Of a DNA stretch of 64,000 nt, positions 48,820 to 61,099 are shown in pieces. A program made the position numbers and the translations under genes. This DNA is from Diphasiastrum complanatum. Lineage: Eukaryota > Streptophyta > Lycopodiopsida > Lycopodiales > Lycopodiaceae. Every line of letters starts with the position of its first letter. Positions within the stretch are counted from its first letter, which is position 1. A model generated the notes under the pieces. It was not told the DNA's origin. It worked only from the letters and a program-made list of their open reading frames with translations, and ran no database searches. The stretch covers positions 40,021,192-40,085,191 of the forward strand of contig CM055099.1 of the NCBI GenBank assembly GCA_029204225.1, written 5' to 3'.

Positions 48820-50041
48820 TGTACAGGGAGTGTACACAGTATAGCGTCATCATTGAAGAGAGCTTTGGGAGAACAGTCTTTTGAGAGTTCGGGGTTTACG
48901 ACGGGTTGAAGACTGAAAGAGGACCACTGGTGCACAAAGTCTAGCACACAGAAGCTTGTTTAGCTTGAGACTGTGTGAGGATTCAGAGACTAGAGTTGTC
49001 GACTGAATCAAAACCTTAGAAAAATGGAATTTTGTAAATCCCATAAAGAGGCTGCTTGGTGTTTTCAATTGGTGTTCATTCAATTAGACACTGTTTGACA
49101 AATGGATTGAAGCATCAGATTTCCAACAGTAGGGCAACCTCAGGGAGGTGTGCAACTGCAAGAAGATGCTCAGGAAAAGTCTGAACAAAGCTCAAGCAAT
49201 CATTCTCTTTCTTGAAGCTAGGGTTTATAGTCTGAAAGTGACTGTTCTCTCCTTGTAGAAGACAGTTTTCAGAGCTATAAAAATCCATAGCTGGGCGCAA
49301 TAGTAGGGTGACCTAGTAGCTAGAAGGCCATGACCAGCCATACAGAGCACGAGGAGCAGCAAGGAGCTGAATGAAGCTTGTGGAGAAGGAGCAGACAGGT
49401 CACGCATGGTCAACCGGAGGAGACGAGTAGTGTTCTGAGGTGGGCCAGCGGTTGGAGGAACTACCATTAGCATGCCAGATCGCACATCACCGTAGGATCA
49501 AAGGCCAATAAATCAAGGGCCAAGATAATGTCCTCAAGGAAAAATCTGGGCCATTCAGCTTGCAAAAACCATTGGATTAGTTTGAAGAAGGCCTGAAGGG
49601 TGCTGAAGCTTAAAATAAGCTTCAACTTCATTAAAAATTTTCATATTAAAAGTTGAGTTGGGTCCAAATTCACTGAAAGTTGAAGTCTCTTCAAACTGAA
49701 GAATTAGTTCAAAAAGTGAAAAAGCCCTTAATTTTGTCTCCTTTATCCGTTTTGACCCAAATGAAGGGCTACGGACGTACTCACAAGTACGGTACAGCAA
49801 ACAGACTGATTGCAATGGAGAAAGTGTTCGGAGTGTGCCAAAAGTGATTTCACCATTCCATTGGACACGTAGTTGGGAGTTGACGACAGAGTGCATTTCG
49901 GAAGGCGACGCCGATTTGTCTTTCAAATTGGTGGAAAAGCGACAAGTGGTCTAGTGAGTTCATTATTTTCAACTTCTGACATCACAGTTGGCCTCGACAT
50001 ACTACTTTTAGCCTACGACGGAAGTTTCAAACAATTTTGCG

Positions 50042-51250
50042 ATGACAAACATGGGAGAGTCCATTTTGAGTGAAAGAAGCAAATTGGATGGGATTTCCAA
50101 CTATGCAGTGTGGAAATTCAAAATGAAAAACATATTGATGGAGAAAGACATGTGGGAAGTCATCACAGGTGATGAGAGAAGACCGCCAATGGACATCAAA
50201 GTGTTCGACAAGAAGATGAGGAAAGCTTTGACCTTCATTAACTTGTCAGTGAAAAATCACATCATTACCCACATTTGTGATGCTGTTACACCCAGACAGG
50301 CATGGGATGTGCTAAAGGAGCAATTCGAGACGTCAAATCCGTTAAGAATCATGTTTCTGAAGTCAAAACTGAATAGTGCCCGCATGGAGTAAGGAGAGCA
50401 CATTGAGACTTATATGACCAGAATCAAGACAATGAGGGATGAACTACATTCTATTGGTGAGCACATACATGACATGGAGCTGGTGCACAATGCATTGTGC
50501 GGTTTTGCAGAACTCTATCAGATGTTTGTGAGTGGAATAGCATCAAGAGAAAGATTGCCAACCTTTGACGAGCTCATAGGAATCTTGATGCAAGAAGAGC
50601 AATGGTGAGAAATGGTGAAAGCTAGATGTCAAAATACTGACGATCAGGCACTTGGGACACGCCAAAAACAAGGCAAGGGCAAGGGCAAGAAGAAGTCTAA
50701 ACAACAATTTGCCAAGACTCAGGAGAATGAGGGATCTTCCAGCAAGACCAAAAAGAAAGGCAAGTGCTTCCATTGCAGTAAAAAGGGCCATTGGAAGAGT
50801 GAATGTCAGAAGTTCCTGGTGGAACAAGGCAAGGGGAAACCAAAGCAAGTAGGTAACCTTGTTGATGAGGGTGAGATTGAAGACTCAAGCATCTTCATAT
50901 CAGCATTGTCATCTGATGAAGATGATCAAGCGTGGTATATTGACTCGAGAGCCACAAGACACATGACAGGTAACAAGGATTGGTTCAGTATCTTGAAAGT
51001 GTTGGATAATGGAACGTTCGTTTCACAAGCCAATGGTGATGTGTGCAAAATCAAGAGGATAGGCACCATTTCAATCCAACTACCTAATGGAAAAAGCAGG
51101 ATGATCAGGGAGGTACTTTATGTACCAGGTTTGAAAAAAAATCTACTTTTTTGTTGGAGTCATTACTAATCAAAAGTTGAAAGTAGAATTTGCCCATGAT
51201 CATTGCTTTGTGAAGGATGTGAACCAAAAGTTCAAAGTTATTGCGGATGT
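50042..51250 (+). pseudogene. Copia gag-protease with two stop codons
   Basis: Starting at MTNMGESI, the frame encodes a gag of the UBN2 type (YAVWKFKMKNIL, then TPRQAWDVLKEQFET), interrupted by TAA at about 50,390 and TGA at about 50,606. Downstream come a Lys-rich linker, an intact zinc knuckle CFHCSKKGHWKSEC, and the protease WYIDSRATRHMTGN, where the usual DSGA is DSRA. The pre-integrase segment begins (VPGLKKNLL) and then breaks off. The changed active-site Gly would be expected to kill the protease. Confidence 0.8.
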
Positions 51251-51388
51251 GAGAGGCTGCTAAGTCGTGAAATTCATGTTGTTCATTGTAGTACGGAAGA
51301 ACAACTGGCTAATATTTTCACTAAGCCACTTGCTAGAGAAAAATTTGATAAGTTTAGATCAAAGCTTTATGTACTTAAACTTTGTTGA
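51251..51388 (+). pseudogene. Copia RNase H C-terminal tail
   Basis: EIHVVHCSTEEQLANIFTKP and the following residues are the normal end of Copia RNase H. They lie directly after pre-integrase sequence, showing a deletion of all integrase and RT coding sequence near 51,250. Confidence 0.75.
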
Positions 51389-51442
51389 CTTTAAAGCTAT
51401 GTATATGACTGTATAAAAAGTAGACTCTACTTTAAGGGAGAG

Positions 51443-51716
51443 AGTTAGAATTAAAGTAGAATCATTGTGCTACTGTACTGTGGGTCCTATCAGTCAATAA
51501 GGATCAGTTGGCCTCGCCACAAGGCAAGTCGACGGGACACGCGTCCCGCCAACGGCAACCTGGGTCATGCATGGGTTGCCTGAGTGAAGAACTATATGTA
51601 TAGTGTAATTTCATTTTGAGAAATACAGTTGCTATGTGAGCTTGCTGTGGAGAGTGTTTTCTGTCTGTGTTACTGTGTAGCATGATCTGTGTTCCTGTTT
51701 GAAGCAAATTCTAAGT
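51443..51716 (+). repeat. 3' LTR of the AG...GT element
   Basis: 274 bp with the same AG...GT termini, followed by the GGAAG duplication. Confidence 0.88.
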
Positions 51717-51721
51717 GGAAG

Positions 51722-53479
51722 GAGGGCATGCAATGAGTGGCCATGGAGGAGAAGGTGGCGACGACGGCTTTGCTCTCGAGAAGAAGCCCTCAAGTTGCAT
51801 GAATCTTTTTGTGGCCTCTACCTTTTGCTAGGTAGTGAAGGTGTATGATAGAGAAATGAACTTTTTTTGGACGCTCGGTTATCTGCAAAGGTAATATTTG
51901 TTGCATGCCATTGACCCAGTGCTCTACGCATCTTTTCACTAGTATAGTCTAGCGAAGATCGTACTTGATTCAGAGGAAGGTTTCTTGGGGAAGCTACCTA
52001 AGTCGACATTAAGATTGAAATTGTCGATTCTCCAGTCTTGTACCATGGAATGATTGGACAAATAATTTTTGTCTAGTATTGAATCCTAACTGACACTAGT
52101 CATGATATGGGAAAATGACAGGCCATTGGTTATTTGAAGGATATTTTGCAAATTTTTGAGATTTAGTCTAGACCCATTAATGGTATCTCATAATTTACAA
52201 AATCAGAGAGCCCTTAAAACTACTTCTCACTTTTTAAAAGAAGTAAGGGTTTTTTATCCCAAATTTTCTCTTATGCCTAGATAGATCTCAAATAGAGGAT
52301 AGTTACCATCACTCGTGTTGAGAACATCTAGAAGAGAAGTTCTATGTTTAATAGAGTGAATCCTATTTGGAAAGCACTTATTATTGACTTTTCACGATTC
52401 TAATATTTTCATTTGTCATCTCTCTAGCAAACTTTTATAAGAAATTGGAAATTCCTTTTAAAAGGAGGGGTGAAGTGATGAGTAAGATTCTATTGAAGGA
52501 CCTATCAGTTGCACAAAGTTGAGAGAAATTCTCTAGGGATTGTGTGGAACAATCTGGAACTAGAGATGGATTGAAATTGGAATTTATTATAGTAGTATAG
52601 AATAAGATCAGAAGTTACTAATCCTACGTTGTGTGGGATAGAAGTGAATTTGATCATCGGGATGTCTGTGTAAAATCAACCTAACCTTAGTTGGAATACT
52701 AGAATCAGGGGAGGATTGATGAGAGAAATGTGGCACAAAGTTGTAAGTGGGCTGGAAAACTCGTGAGAGAGGATGTATGCCTAGTCTCAGAGATTTCCCA
52801 GATATGTTATTTACTCACGAGAAATAGAATTCTTCTGTAGCTGAGTTGAAAGATTTTCAGTGAGATATGAGAGTAACTATGTGAGTTCTGGAGGAATCTG
52901 CCATATAGAACATATGTGCTATGTACTAGGTCATAATGAGATTATTCACATATGTGCACAATTAATCTTGTATGAATCTACTATGTATTCCTGGTTACTA
53001 GGGTTATTTGGTGCACTTAACCTAGTCAGTAAACATAGACATATAATCAAGTATTGTTGAAACAGATACTTGTACAGTTAACGGATCTTTCTGTGTTTAT
53101 TGGTTAACTATCAAGTGATTTGGATAAGGATCTAAATGTGGTGTTATACATGTATAATTAAGATCTGCACCTGGACATTTGAGATTTCTGAATCATTAGC
53201 AATGAACTTGAGTAATTGGTTTACTCCTTTGGTTAATTGGTAAAACGGACAGTGTGAAGGGAATTCACCAGAAACTATTTGTTTAAGTGTATTGCTTGTA
53301 AGACACATAATTTATGAGTCATTTAAATTCATCAAAAAAAATTGTGTGCATAGGATATAAGTTTGAAGAATTTTCTTAAAATCCAGTATTTATCTAATGG
53401 AAAAGATTTAGATACATAAACAATAGGTCGTGATGATCATTTAGATAAGCAAGACAAATAAGAAAATTCTACACAATGT
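51722..53479. other. Unrecognised stretch
   Basis: No supported ORF, LTR end or repeat seen on either strand. Confidence 0.35.
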
Positions 53480-53852
53480 AGAGATCAATCTCTGGCCTCC
53501 AATATCATCACCAAAATGACATATGCACATCAACTACTAAAATGGTACACTATTCAACAATTTATGGCTATATTATGCCACATTTGGAAGGTTCTAGAAG
53601 TAGGGTCAAGTCCTAAATCTTCGCCTTCCCTCAAATCAATGGCTTAGATTGATTAGCTTGACAATGACCACATAGTCTTATGAAATATGTTCATAAAACA
53701 ATATAAGAATGTCATTTGGACCAACTCGGCCACCTCCACATAATTTTTACACATCTGGCCTCCACTTTGACCCTTGCTCAAACTATTTGAAGTTTTCATA
53801 TTTATGCCTCAAGTTGATATGTGCCAATTTAGATTAGCTTTTCACATGTGGG
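53480..53852 (-). mobile_element. LTR relic, inverted relative of 60.2 kb
   Basis: Its reverse complement starts TGTGAAAAGCTAATC and aligns along most of its length with 60,171-60,495, sharing TTCTTATATTGTTTTATG and TAGTAGTTGATGT. It is a second, divergent member of the TGTGAAAA LTR group. The remaining part of the LTR is not seen beyond 53,480. To the right, 54,070-54,170 is very AT-rich (repeated AATATATTA). Confidence 0.55.
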
Positions 53853-54796
53853 AAATGTTTTGAGGTTTACCAATCAATTTATTGAATTCCACTCTAATAT
53901 ATTCTAACAAATTTTTTTTGGATATCCAAGCTAGCTCTCCCTAAACTCTAGACCCTTATCCTAAATCACATAACCCTAATTTTTTATTTAGATCTGTGAA
54001 TTTTTTACTATTTAAGAGTGCTACTTTTATAAATTTAAGGTAAACACATTTAATTACATTCAGCCAAAAGTAGATTACTTAAAAATATTTAATATATTAT
54101 AGTTAGAGATAATTAATATATTATATTATAAAATAATCAATATATTATTTGCAAAGACATTTAATACATATTGTTTTTTGAACTTTTTCAATCAAAAACA
54201 TCCAACAATTTTTTTGCTTGTGGTGTATTTGAGGCTTTGGAACTTCTCTCAGAACATATGGCAAAAGCAAGAAGCCTACAAATCATATTAGATAGAGGAA
54301 GAGAAGAAGAGCATTGCCCATCAAAGAGAGTTAAAAAAGAGCACTACCCTTGAATCAATGTACAGCTTTGCTATGACACCATAAAGCCCTGAGAAACAGA
54401 ACAATCTCCATTGTATGTAAGGAACTTCTCGGGCAATTTATTGAAAACTCTAAGAAACCTCTCTTTTACATTGGTTTGAGATTTGACAAGAGAGCTAGAC
54501 AAGCTCAAAATAAATGTCATATGAGCTTTTCAACGTCTTTATCTAGTAAGGATGTGACAACTTTTTTTAGTTGTCATTGTAGTTTGTGATTGAAAAAGTA
54601 AGGGGTATAGATGTGTTTTTCTATAAAAGGTGTTTTTCTATAAAGATGAGTGTTAGAGATATGTCATCCTTGGTTGTCGAAAATCGATAGGTTATCAAAA
54701 ATGAGATCTGATACCATATCGGAAGATGGTGGAAAAGTAGCGGAAGTCAGAAACGATGGATGGATCGGTAGTGCAGCAGTTACCAGCAAACGATAG

Positions 54797-55890
54797 TCAA
54801 GATGGAAACTGAGTAGCAATGCAAAAATAAATGAAGAACAATGAGACAGAAACTTGCACTTTGACAATAGGCGCATAAAATTCTCCAGCTGATCTGTCGG
54901 GTCGAGTACAAAGCATAGCATACATGAGTGACCTGATAATGGAGTGAAATGGATATTGTCTCATTTCCTCCTTCTCTGCGTCGGATTGTGGACATTGCTC
55001 CTTCAACAGCTTCAGACCAGGGCCAAGTGGAAAGTAGCTCAATTTGCAATTGGTCATTCCATATTTTTCCATCACGTTGACGTTATATCATTGTTGACTG
55101 AAGAAGATCTGTCTGCTGGGTTGATCTCGATAGATCTGGATTCCGAGACAGTAATGGGCTGGACCCATATCAGTCATTTTGTACTCCTATGCTAGCATGC
55201 ATTTCGTATCCTTCAAATTCAAGTTGTTACATGGAGAGTGATGATAATGAAGGAAGTGGAAACAAACTTGAAGTAAACATTTGAGTCTGCCGAGTTTGGA
55301 GTAAAACCATTCTCGATTAAAAATGCATTGATCTTTTGAAACCAGGCTCTTGGTGATTGTTTCAAACCATAGAGAGCCTTGTGATTTTTGCACACTAGGT
55401 GCTTCTTACTCTTGAGCTCGTATCCCTCTGGCTACAACATGTATATCTCCTCTTTGATAGTTCCGTTGAGGAAGGTAGTCTTGACATCCATTTGGTGGAC
55501 TTCGAGATCGGCTGCAGCTGCAAAGGAGAGTAGTAGGCGAATCTAAGCATGCTTAACACCAAGGCTGAAGGTCTTCAAATAATCCAGATCTGGGATCTAG
55601 GATAGGCCTTTGGCGACAAGCCTAGCCTTGTATCGATTGTATCTTCCTTCAATATCATACTTTTCCTTGAAAATCCATTTGCATGGAATCGGGTTTCAAT
55701 CCTTTGGCAGCTTAGTAAAAGTCCATGTTTGATTCTCTATAAGAGAATCAAATTCAGTGTCCATAGCAGCTTTCCAATAATCAGCATCAGGTGTCGACAT
55801 TGCATCTGAAACTGTGATTAGTTCCTGTACAAAGTAGCAGGCCGGATCATCCATAATTCGGGATGTAGGCTGTCTAGACTGGTTCAATCT
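54797..55890 (-). pseudogene. Copia reverse transcriptase relic
   Basis: Minus-strand readings include DTEFDSLIENQTWTFTKLP, a [13 protein letters not shown] block with [24 protein letters not shown] (catalytic Asp), KALYGLKQSPRAWFQKI, and after a gap KYGMTNCKLSYFPLGPGLKL and SLMYAMLCTRPD. The YVDD region is missing or scrambled near 55,200. Several stops are present. It continues upstream into the integrase at 55.9-57.6 kb. Confidence 0.75.
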
Positions 55891-57830
55891 TTTGGGTTGA
55901 ACTTCGGTCCTCTATGTGATTTGACTTGTCGAGGGTCTGACTCATTGTTGGAGGAGTCGGTGTTGAGCTTGTGATCAGTCATGAGCTCGAAGTTGTCGAC
56001 TCTTGGACTAGAAGTCGATGGAGCTTTTCCCTTGTGGTCGATAAATCTGTCTTCCACAAAAATGACATCTCTACTAGTGAACGATTTCTGAGTGTCCATG
56101 CTGTAGATGTGAAAAATTGCCTACATTGGCAAATCTAGCCATGTAGAATATTGTACATTTTGTCAATATTGTTTGTTGGTTACTTGAATGGCCAAAGTGC
56201 CACTTGTACATACACATCTAAAGTAGGTTACCACGAGTCAAGAGGAGTGGTTGTGTCTATTTGGTAGTGATTCCTACTTTGTAGATCTAGACCATGATTT
56301 ATGATGAGATTTGTACCTACCATGCACCTACCAAGCATGACTCTTGGATCTAGGCTAGGGTTTTCACATTAGGGCAAGAAAGTGGAGTCTACTTCCTTAT
56401 TAAATGCTGGATTTTCACCTAACTTTGCAAAGGAAGTGTGTTTTACTATGTATTCCCATTCTCCATAGTGAGAAGATAGAAACTTTTTGGAGCCTCAAGG
56501 AGAAACTCAAGTTTCCTCTCATTGTATGGTGATTACTCTTGATTTCCAATGAAACCCAGCTTTGACACTTTGTAAACACTATCTACAGGCCGTACTACAG
56601 CCTTATTTCCACACGTGTGGAGTTGGATTATAATATTTGATCAATACTTTGATTGTCTCTACTTGTTTCCTATCAAGCTGCTAAACTAGATCTTGTTTTC
56701 TGATGACTAGTTTCTGATAGATTGTTTAACAAGCATACAATCACCTTGTGGATCATTCAAAGATCCATTTATGGTCCTTAGTACTATACTTTTCACAGTA
56801 GATCTTGTATGCCTTGTGATCTGGGGAATAGCCTATAAAGATCGATTTTCTACTAGTATCATCCAGCTTCTTTTTTAGATCTTCATGGACCTGAGCGTAG
56901 GCACTGCATCCAAACACTTGGATATGCTTGAGTGATGCCTTCGATCATGTCGACACCTCATAGGGTGTTTTGCCATTCAGAGGCTTGGTGATGGATCGGT
57001 TTTGTAGATAGGCTGATGTAGTAACAGCCTCTGCCCAAAAATTCTTTAGAAGAGAGGCATGGGCCATCATGCTCTTGGCACTTTCGATGAGTGTCCGATT
57101 CTTCTTTTAGCTACACCATTGGACTGAGGTGAGTAACTGGTTGTGTATTGTTGATGTATTCCATTGGCCTTGTAGAAGTGCTTGAATTCGGTAAAGATGA
57201 ATTCTCCCCCTCCATCAATAGGTAGAGCCTTGATCTTTCTTTGAGTCTGATTTTCAGCAGACGCCTTGAACTATTTGAAGAACTTAAAAGCTTCGGATTT
57301 GTTCTTCAAGAAATAAGTGACAGTTCGTTGAGAGAAATCATCAATGAAAGTTAGGAAATAAATGGCTCCCCTTGTCAAAGCAGTCTGCATTGGGCCAAAA
57401 ATGTCGCTATGTATAAGATCAAGCAAACCTTTAAAAGTATGAACTAAATCACAAATGAAAGGACTTCTTGCATGCTTGTTGATAATATAGCTTTCACAAG
57501 GAGAAGTTGGTTTGCTAACATAAGGAAGATTTTGCACTAAATTCTGAGTCGACATTTGTTGAATACTATTGAAGTTTAGATGGCCTAATCTGAAATGCCA
57601 AAGCATATCAGTCGATTCAGAAGTCGATGTATGAAGAGCTTGGTTGTTTGTCGAATAGCAGTGACTAAGATTGTAGAGGTAGCCACATCGTCCACCAAAG
57701 GCTAAAACCTTCCTAGACTTGTCCAGTATGGTGCAGCCCTATGTATCAAATTCGACCCTTCGACTAGAATCAGTGATTCTACTTATCAAAAGTAGATTCT
57801 TGGTTAAAGCAAATGTTGGACAAATTATGC
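55884..57830 (-). pseudogene. Copia pre-integrase and integrase, split by solo LTR
   Basis: From 57,830 down: NLLLISRITDSS, MLWHFRLGHLN (pre-integrase), LIHSDIFGPMQ (catalytic Asp), LTFIDDFSQRT, a PIDGGGEFIFTEFKHFYKANG block where the SDNGGE motif is altered, and SPQSNGVAKRR (catalytic Glu lost in a changed context). After the solo LTR (56,108-56,797) come IYSMDTQKSFTSRDVIF and the acidic linker to the reverse transcriptase. Stops and frameshifts abound. Its upstream end is cut by the Gypsy accessory-ORF fragment at about 57,812. Confidence 0.75.
56108..56797 (+). mobile_element. Solo LTR of the TGTGAAAA family
   Basis: 690 bp, TGTGAAAAATTGCC to CTTTTCACA, flanked by GTAGA on both sides (56,103-56,107 and 56,798-56,802). 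Removing it restores the Copia integrase reading across KIYSMDTQ. It contains a CCACACGTGTGG palindrome near 56,610. With no interior, it is the product of recombination between two LTRs. Confidence 0.87.
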
Positions 57831-59860
57831 ATGGCCCTAAAAGCTAGAAAAGCCACCACCAAGTGTGGATATCTCCTCCACATGTTGGTCACAAAGCAAC
57901 TCGGACATCGAACGGCCGCGACTATCAAAGAACTTGAAGACATCTATCCTAGCACTAGAAAGCGCGCCACCTCACAACTATCAGCCGAACCTATTTCATC
58001 CGCACCACCAACCAAGAAGTAGAAGGGTAAGGCAATCAGCACGAACGATACCATCTCCTTATCCAGTGATATAGGGACAGAGTATGCTGAATCCGGCGGG
58101 AGCTTGAAACCCTCTCAAGTCCCAAAGAAGGTTCTCGCACAGCAGGAGGCCTTACTCCAACAGGCCCAACAACGAAGACAAGCCATAGCAGCAGCAGGCA
58201 GGCAGCTCGTTGGATGCAGGAATTTCTGGTTTCTGGTTCAAGAGACGTGATTCTGTCCACTCAAATCACTTCCACCATTCCTACTAACACAACTTCTCTT
58301 CCACCACTACCCCCACCATTCACGACCACCTCCACCCCCTCATTCACACTTAACACAAGCTTTGATTCCACAATCCCCCAAAAGCCCTCACCTATCCAAT
58401 CTACCACCCTACTTGACTCTACAATCAATGTAGATGATTTGCCTTGCAGTTATTAACAAAAACTCCATCCACCACCATTACAACTAATCCAATCCACACA
58501 TCTCCAACACACAATCTGTCTCCTCATGTCTTATCTCAAAATTCTTCATCTCCCCCCATTCCAGATTTTCTTCCATATAATCCTATGCCATATCCCAACT
58601 ATACCCGCACACTCCTAGACAACGGCCCTTGGGAGCAATTACCCCTCACAACCCAAAAAGTAGTATGGTTGGTGAATGAGCTCCAATACGGTTCGGCACC
58701 TTAGGCAGACAGTATACCATGAGGTAGTTTGATGATGGCGCCATGGCAGATCTTCAGAAAGAAAAAACAAGGTTGGAGACAAAAAGCAAACAGCAGCAGC
58801 AGTAGATCCAGACTCTCACTGTTTATAATCAACAACAACAACAACAAATGCTCAGCCACCTCCATAACCAACTCCAGTTGAAGATCTCCAACCATCAGAC
58901 TGCTATCACACAAGTTACCGCCGAATGCGACGAGGCCTTAGCGGATGCACAAGCAGCACATTCCGCTATGAAGGAACAGCTAGAACTAGTAGATTTTTAT
59001 GATTTCGCACCACCATCTATTCTTGAGGGAACTCAATTCCAATGGAGGCATATCAAGCGTTGGCACAAAAGTTAAAAGCCATGACGGAGCAGCACTCCAA
59101 ATTGCAACAAGCCTATACTGCTTCTGTTGAGGCCCTCGACCAGCATATCGCCACCCTAGAAGACAGGTTAAAGGCAGCTACTCAGTCAACACCTTTTGTC
59201 CATGTAGAGCATGCCCAGTTTCACCAACCAGGGCCTTCCTATGATGGGTCCGATGGTGGTGATGGAGCAAGATTTCAACAGCCTCCACCTTCCAACCAAG
59301 GCTCGTCATTTCAAGGACCACCTCAAGTGCAAGGAACTCAAGCACCAACCAATCCATAGGGCTCTGATGGAATTGGCTCCCTCTTCCGCTTCTAATGCCA
59401 TTGACACCACTAACTTCCCCTACATCCAACGCCACTTTTCTCCTGAATCCCAATGCATTGCTGCAGCTAACCTTCACCTCCTCTATCCTCTGAACCTGAT
59501 CCACAAACTGAACATGCCATTGTCGTTGAAGCACCAACCATATGGCATAGGATCACGCCTACTGAACTGAGTAAGGAGTTACTTACGTCTCAAGAGTTTG
59601 CCAGGCAATATCCAACCACAAAGGAGCGTGGCGGCTACATACTATCAGATCTAAACCATTGCAAAACCCACAAGGCAGTAGTAAAGCTCTTTTACCAAAA
59701 GCACCTTGGCAACCCTGATCGCGACGTCAAATATTTTGTGGATGATTGCGGCCTGGTGGCATTTTCGGCAGAACTCAAGGGTTATTGGGATCGAGGGCTA
59801 CCACCAATAGCCATTGATATCAATAAACCACTGCGAACGCAAGACGACCACATCAGATGT
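57815..59860 (+). pseudogene. Second copy of the Gypsy accessory ORF, plus strand
   Basis: Plus-strand frames reproduce, in order, a CGYLLHMLVTKQLG block, KRATSQLSAE, PPTKK (then a stop), the Ser/Pro-rich region, NYTRTLLDNGPWEQLPL, the Gln-rich coiled coil, GGYILSDLNHC and KPLRTQDDH of the ORF at 29.7-34.6 kb. It lacks the CACTA insertion. About 80 codons between KLL and FYQKH are missing in frame. Stops and frameshifts are present. No LTR, gag or pol of this element accompanies it, so it is an isolated fragment. Confidence 0.8.
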
Positions 59861-59869
59861 TTTAGGTTC

Positions 59870-60661
59870 AACCAAAAAAAAAATCAGAGGAGAAGAGCAA
59901 AAGGAAGATGATATTATGACCTACTTACTCTTTGGTTTGTATCAAGTATGTTTCATCTTGTTCAACTTCATTTTTTATGATGCTCATGTTTTTGTGATAT
60001 ATACACTTGGAGTGAGGTGCAAAGGGGCACAGGTAAGTATAGACTTTGTCAAAGTGATGATTTTTCAAAGTTTTCAAAGGATCTTCATCAAAGAAGTCTT
60101 ATGCTGGTTATGGTAAGCAATGGATGGTGATTATGGTGTTTTTTTGGCAAAGTTGAATTTGAGGAGAAACGTGAAAAACTAATTTAAATTGGTGAATATC
60201 AAACTGAGGCCTAAATATGTAAAATTCAAAGTTTGACAAAGGGTCAAAGTGGAGGCCACATATGTGAAAATTATTTGGATTGGTCCAAATGGCATTCTTA
60301 TATTGTTTTATGTATATATTTCATAAGGCTATGTGGCCATTGTCAAGACCATTGATTTGATGGATGGTGGAGATTTAGAGCTTAACCCTAAGTTTAGAAC
60401 TTCAAATGTGGCCTAATATAGCTATAAATAAATGAGTACTTTACTATATTAGTAGTTGATGTACATACCTTGTTTTGGTGAAGATATTGGAGGTATGTTA
60501 TGCTCTCTATATTTGACATTATTATGGATCCAAAATAGGTCCTTCATCATATTTGATCCACTTGAAAATTTTGAAGATCTTTTGCATGTTTTGACATCTT
60601 GACTAAGTTTCATAGTTAGAGATTGTGTAGACAAATTTTGCATATTTAGGCTGGTTTCACA
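59870..60661 (+). mobile_element. 3' end of a TGTGAAAA-family element
   Basis: The internal part (59,870-60,170) ends with IFIKEVLCWLW, matching in position and wording the STKEILSWIW stretch before the LTR at 16.76 kb. The LTR runs from CGTGAAAAACTA (60,171, first base altered) to GGTTTCACA (60,661), 491 bp, with a TATAAATAA box near 60,423. No target duplication was found, and TGGAGTGGGGGGG follows. Confidence 0.6.
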
Positions 60662-61001
60662 TGGAGTGGGGGGGTAAGTCCACTCAATCCTATTCCTACA
60701 TTTTTATTGGTTGAGGGGATTTTTGAGACCCCCCACACCATTTCACATGGGACCACAATTTTCCCAAGTTGGTGATAGGCGAGTTGATCTCTACTATATA
60801 TAGATCAATGATATTTGAAGTCCATGTGGAAACGCATGTTAATAATGTCGATGAGCGTGTTTGGGAAGAAATTCACCCTAGAAGGAACCTAAGGATTAGT
60901 AGAGCAATTAGTCTTTCCACTAACTGGTATAAGGTGTGTTTCTTATATAGAAAGAATCATTATTATTCCTAACATACTTCTCATACATTCTAGCATTATT
61001 G

Positions 61002-61002
<1 letters not shown>

Positions 61003-61096
<94 letters not shown>
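61003..61096. repeat. (GA)n microsatellite, about 47 units
   Basis: Uninterrupted GA run; sixth GA/CT array of the window. Confidence 0.95.

Positions 61097-61099
<3 letters not shown>

Larger units (their letters stand above)
48534..51716 (+). mobile_element. Deleted Copia element with AG...GT LTR ends
   Basis: Two 274-bp LTRs (48,534-48,807 and 51,443-51,716) flank a 2.6-kb interior, and GGAAG is duplicated at 48,529-48,533 and 51,717-51,721. Both LTRs begin AGTTA and end TTCTAAGT instead of TG...CA. The 3' copy has inverted ends AGTTAGAATT and AATTCTAAGT. The primer-binding site TGGTATCAGAGC follows the 5' LTR with no gap, and a purine tract TTTAAGGGAGAG precedes the 3' LTR. Interior: a 1.2-kb leader, gag and protease with two stops, then the last residues of RNase H. 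Integrase and reverse transcriptase are missing, so it is non-autonomous. Confidence 0.87.

Noticed and set aside
54707-54718. Primer-binding-site-like TGGTATCAGATC on the minus strand
   Set aside because: No LTR end could be placed next to it, it lies just after a Copia RT fragment, and it differs from the consensus at the 3' end, so I did not call an element.
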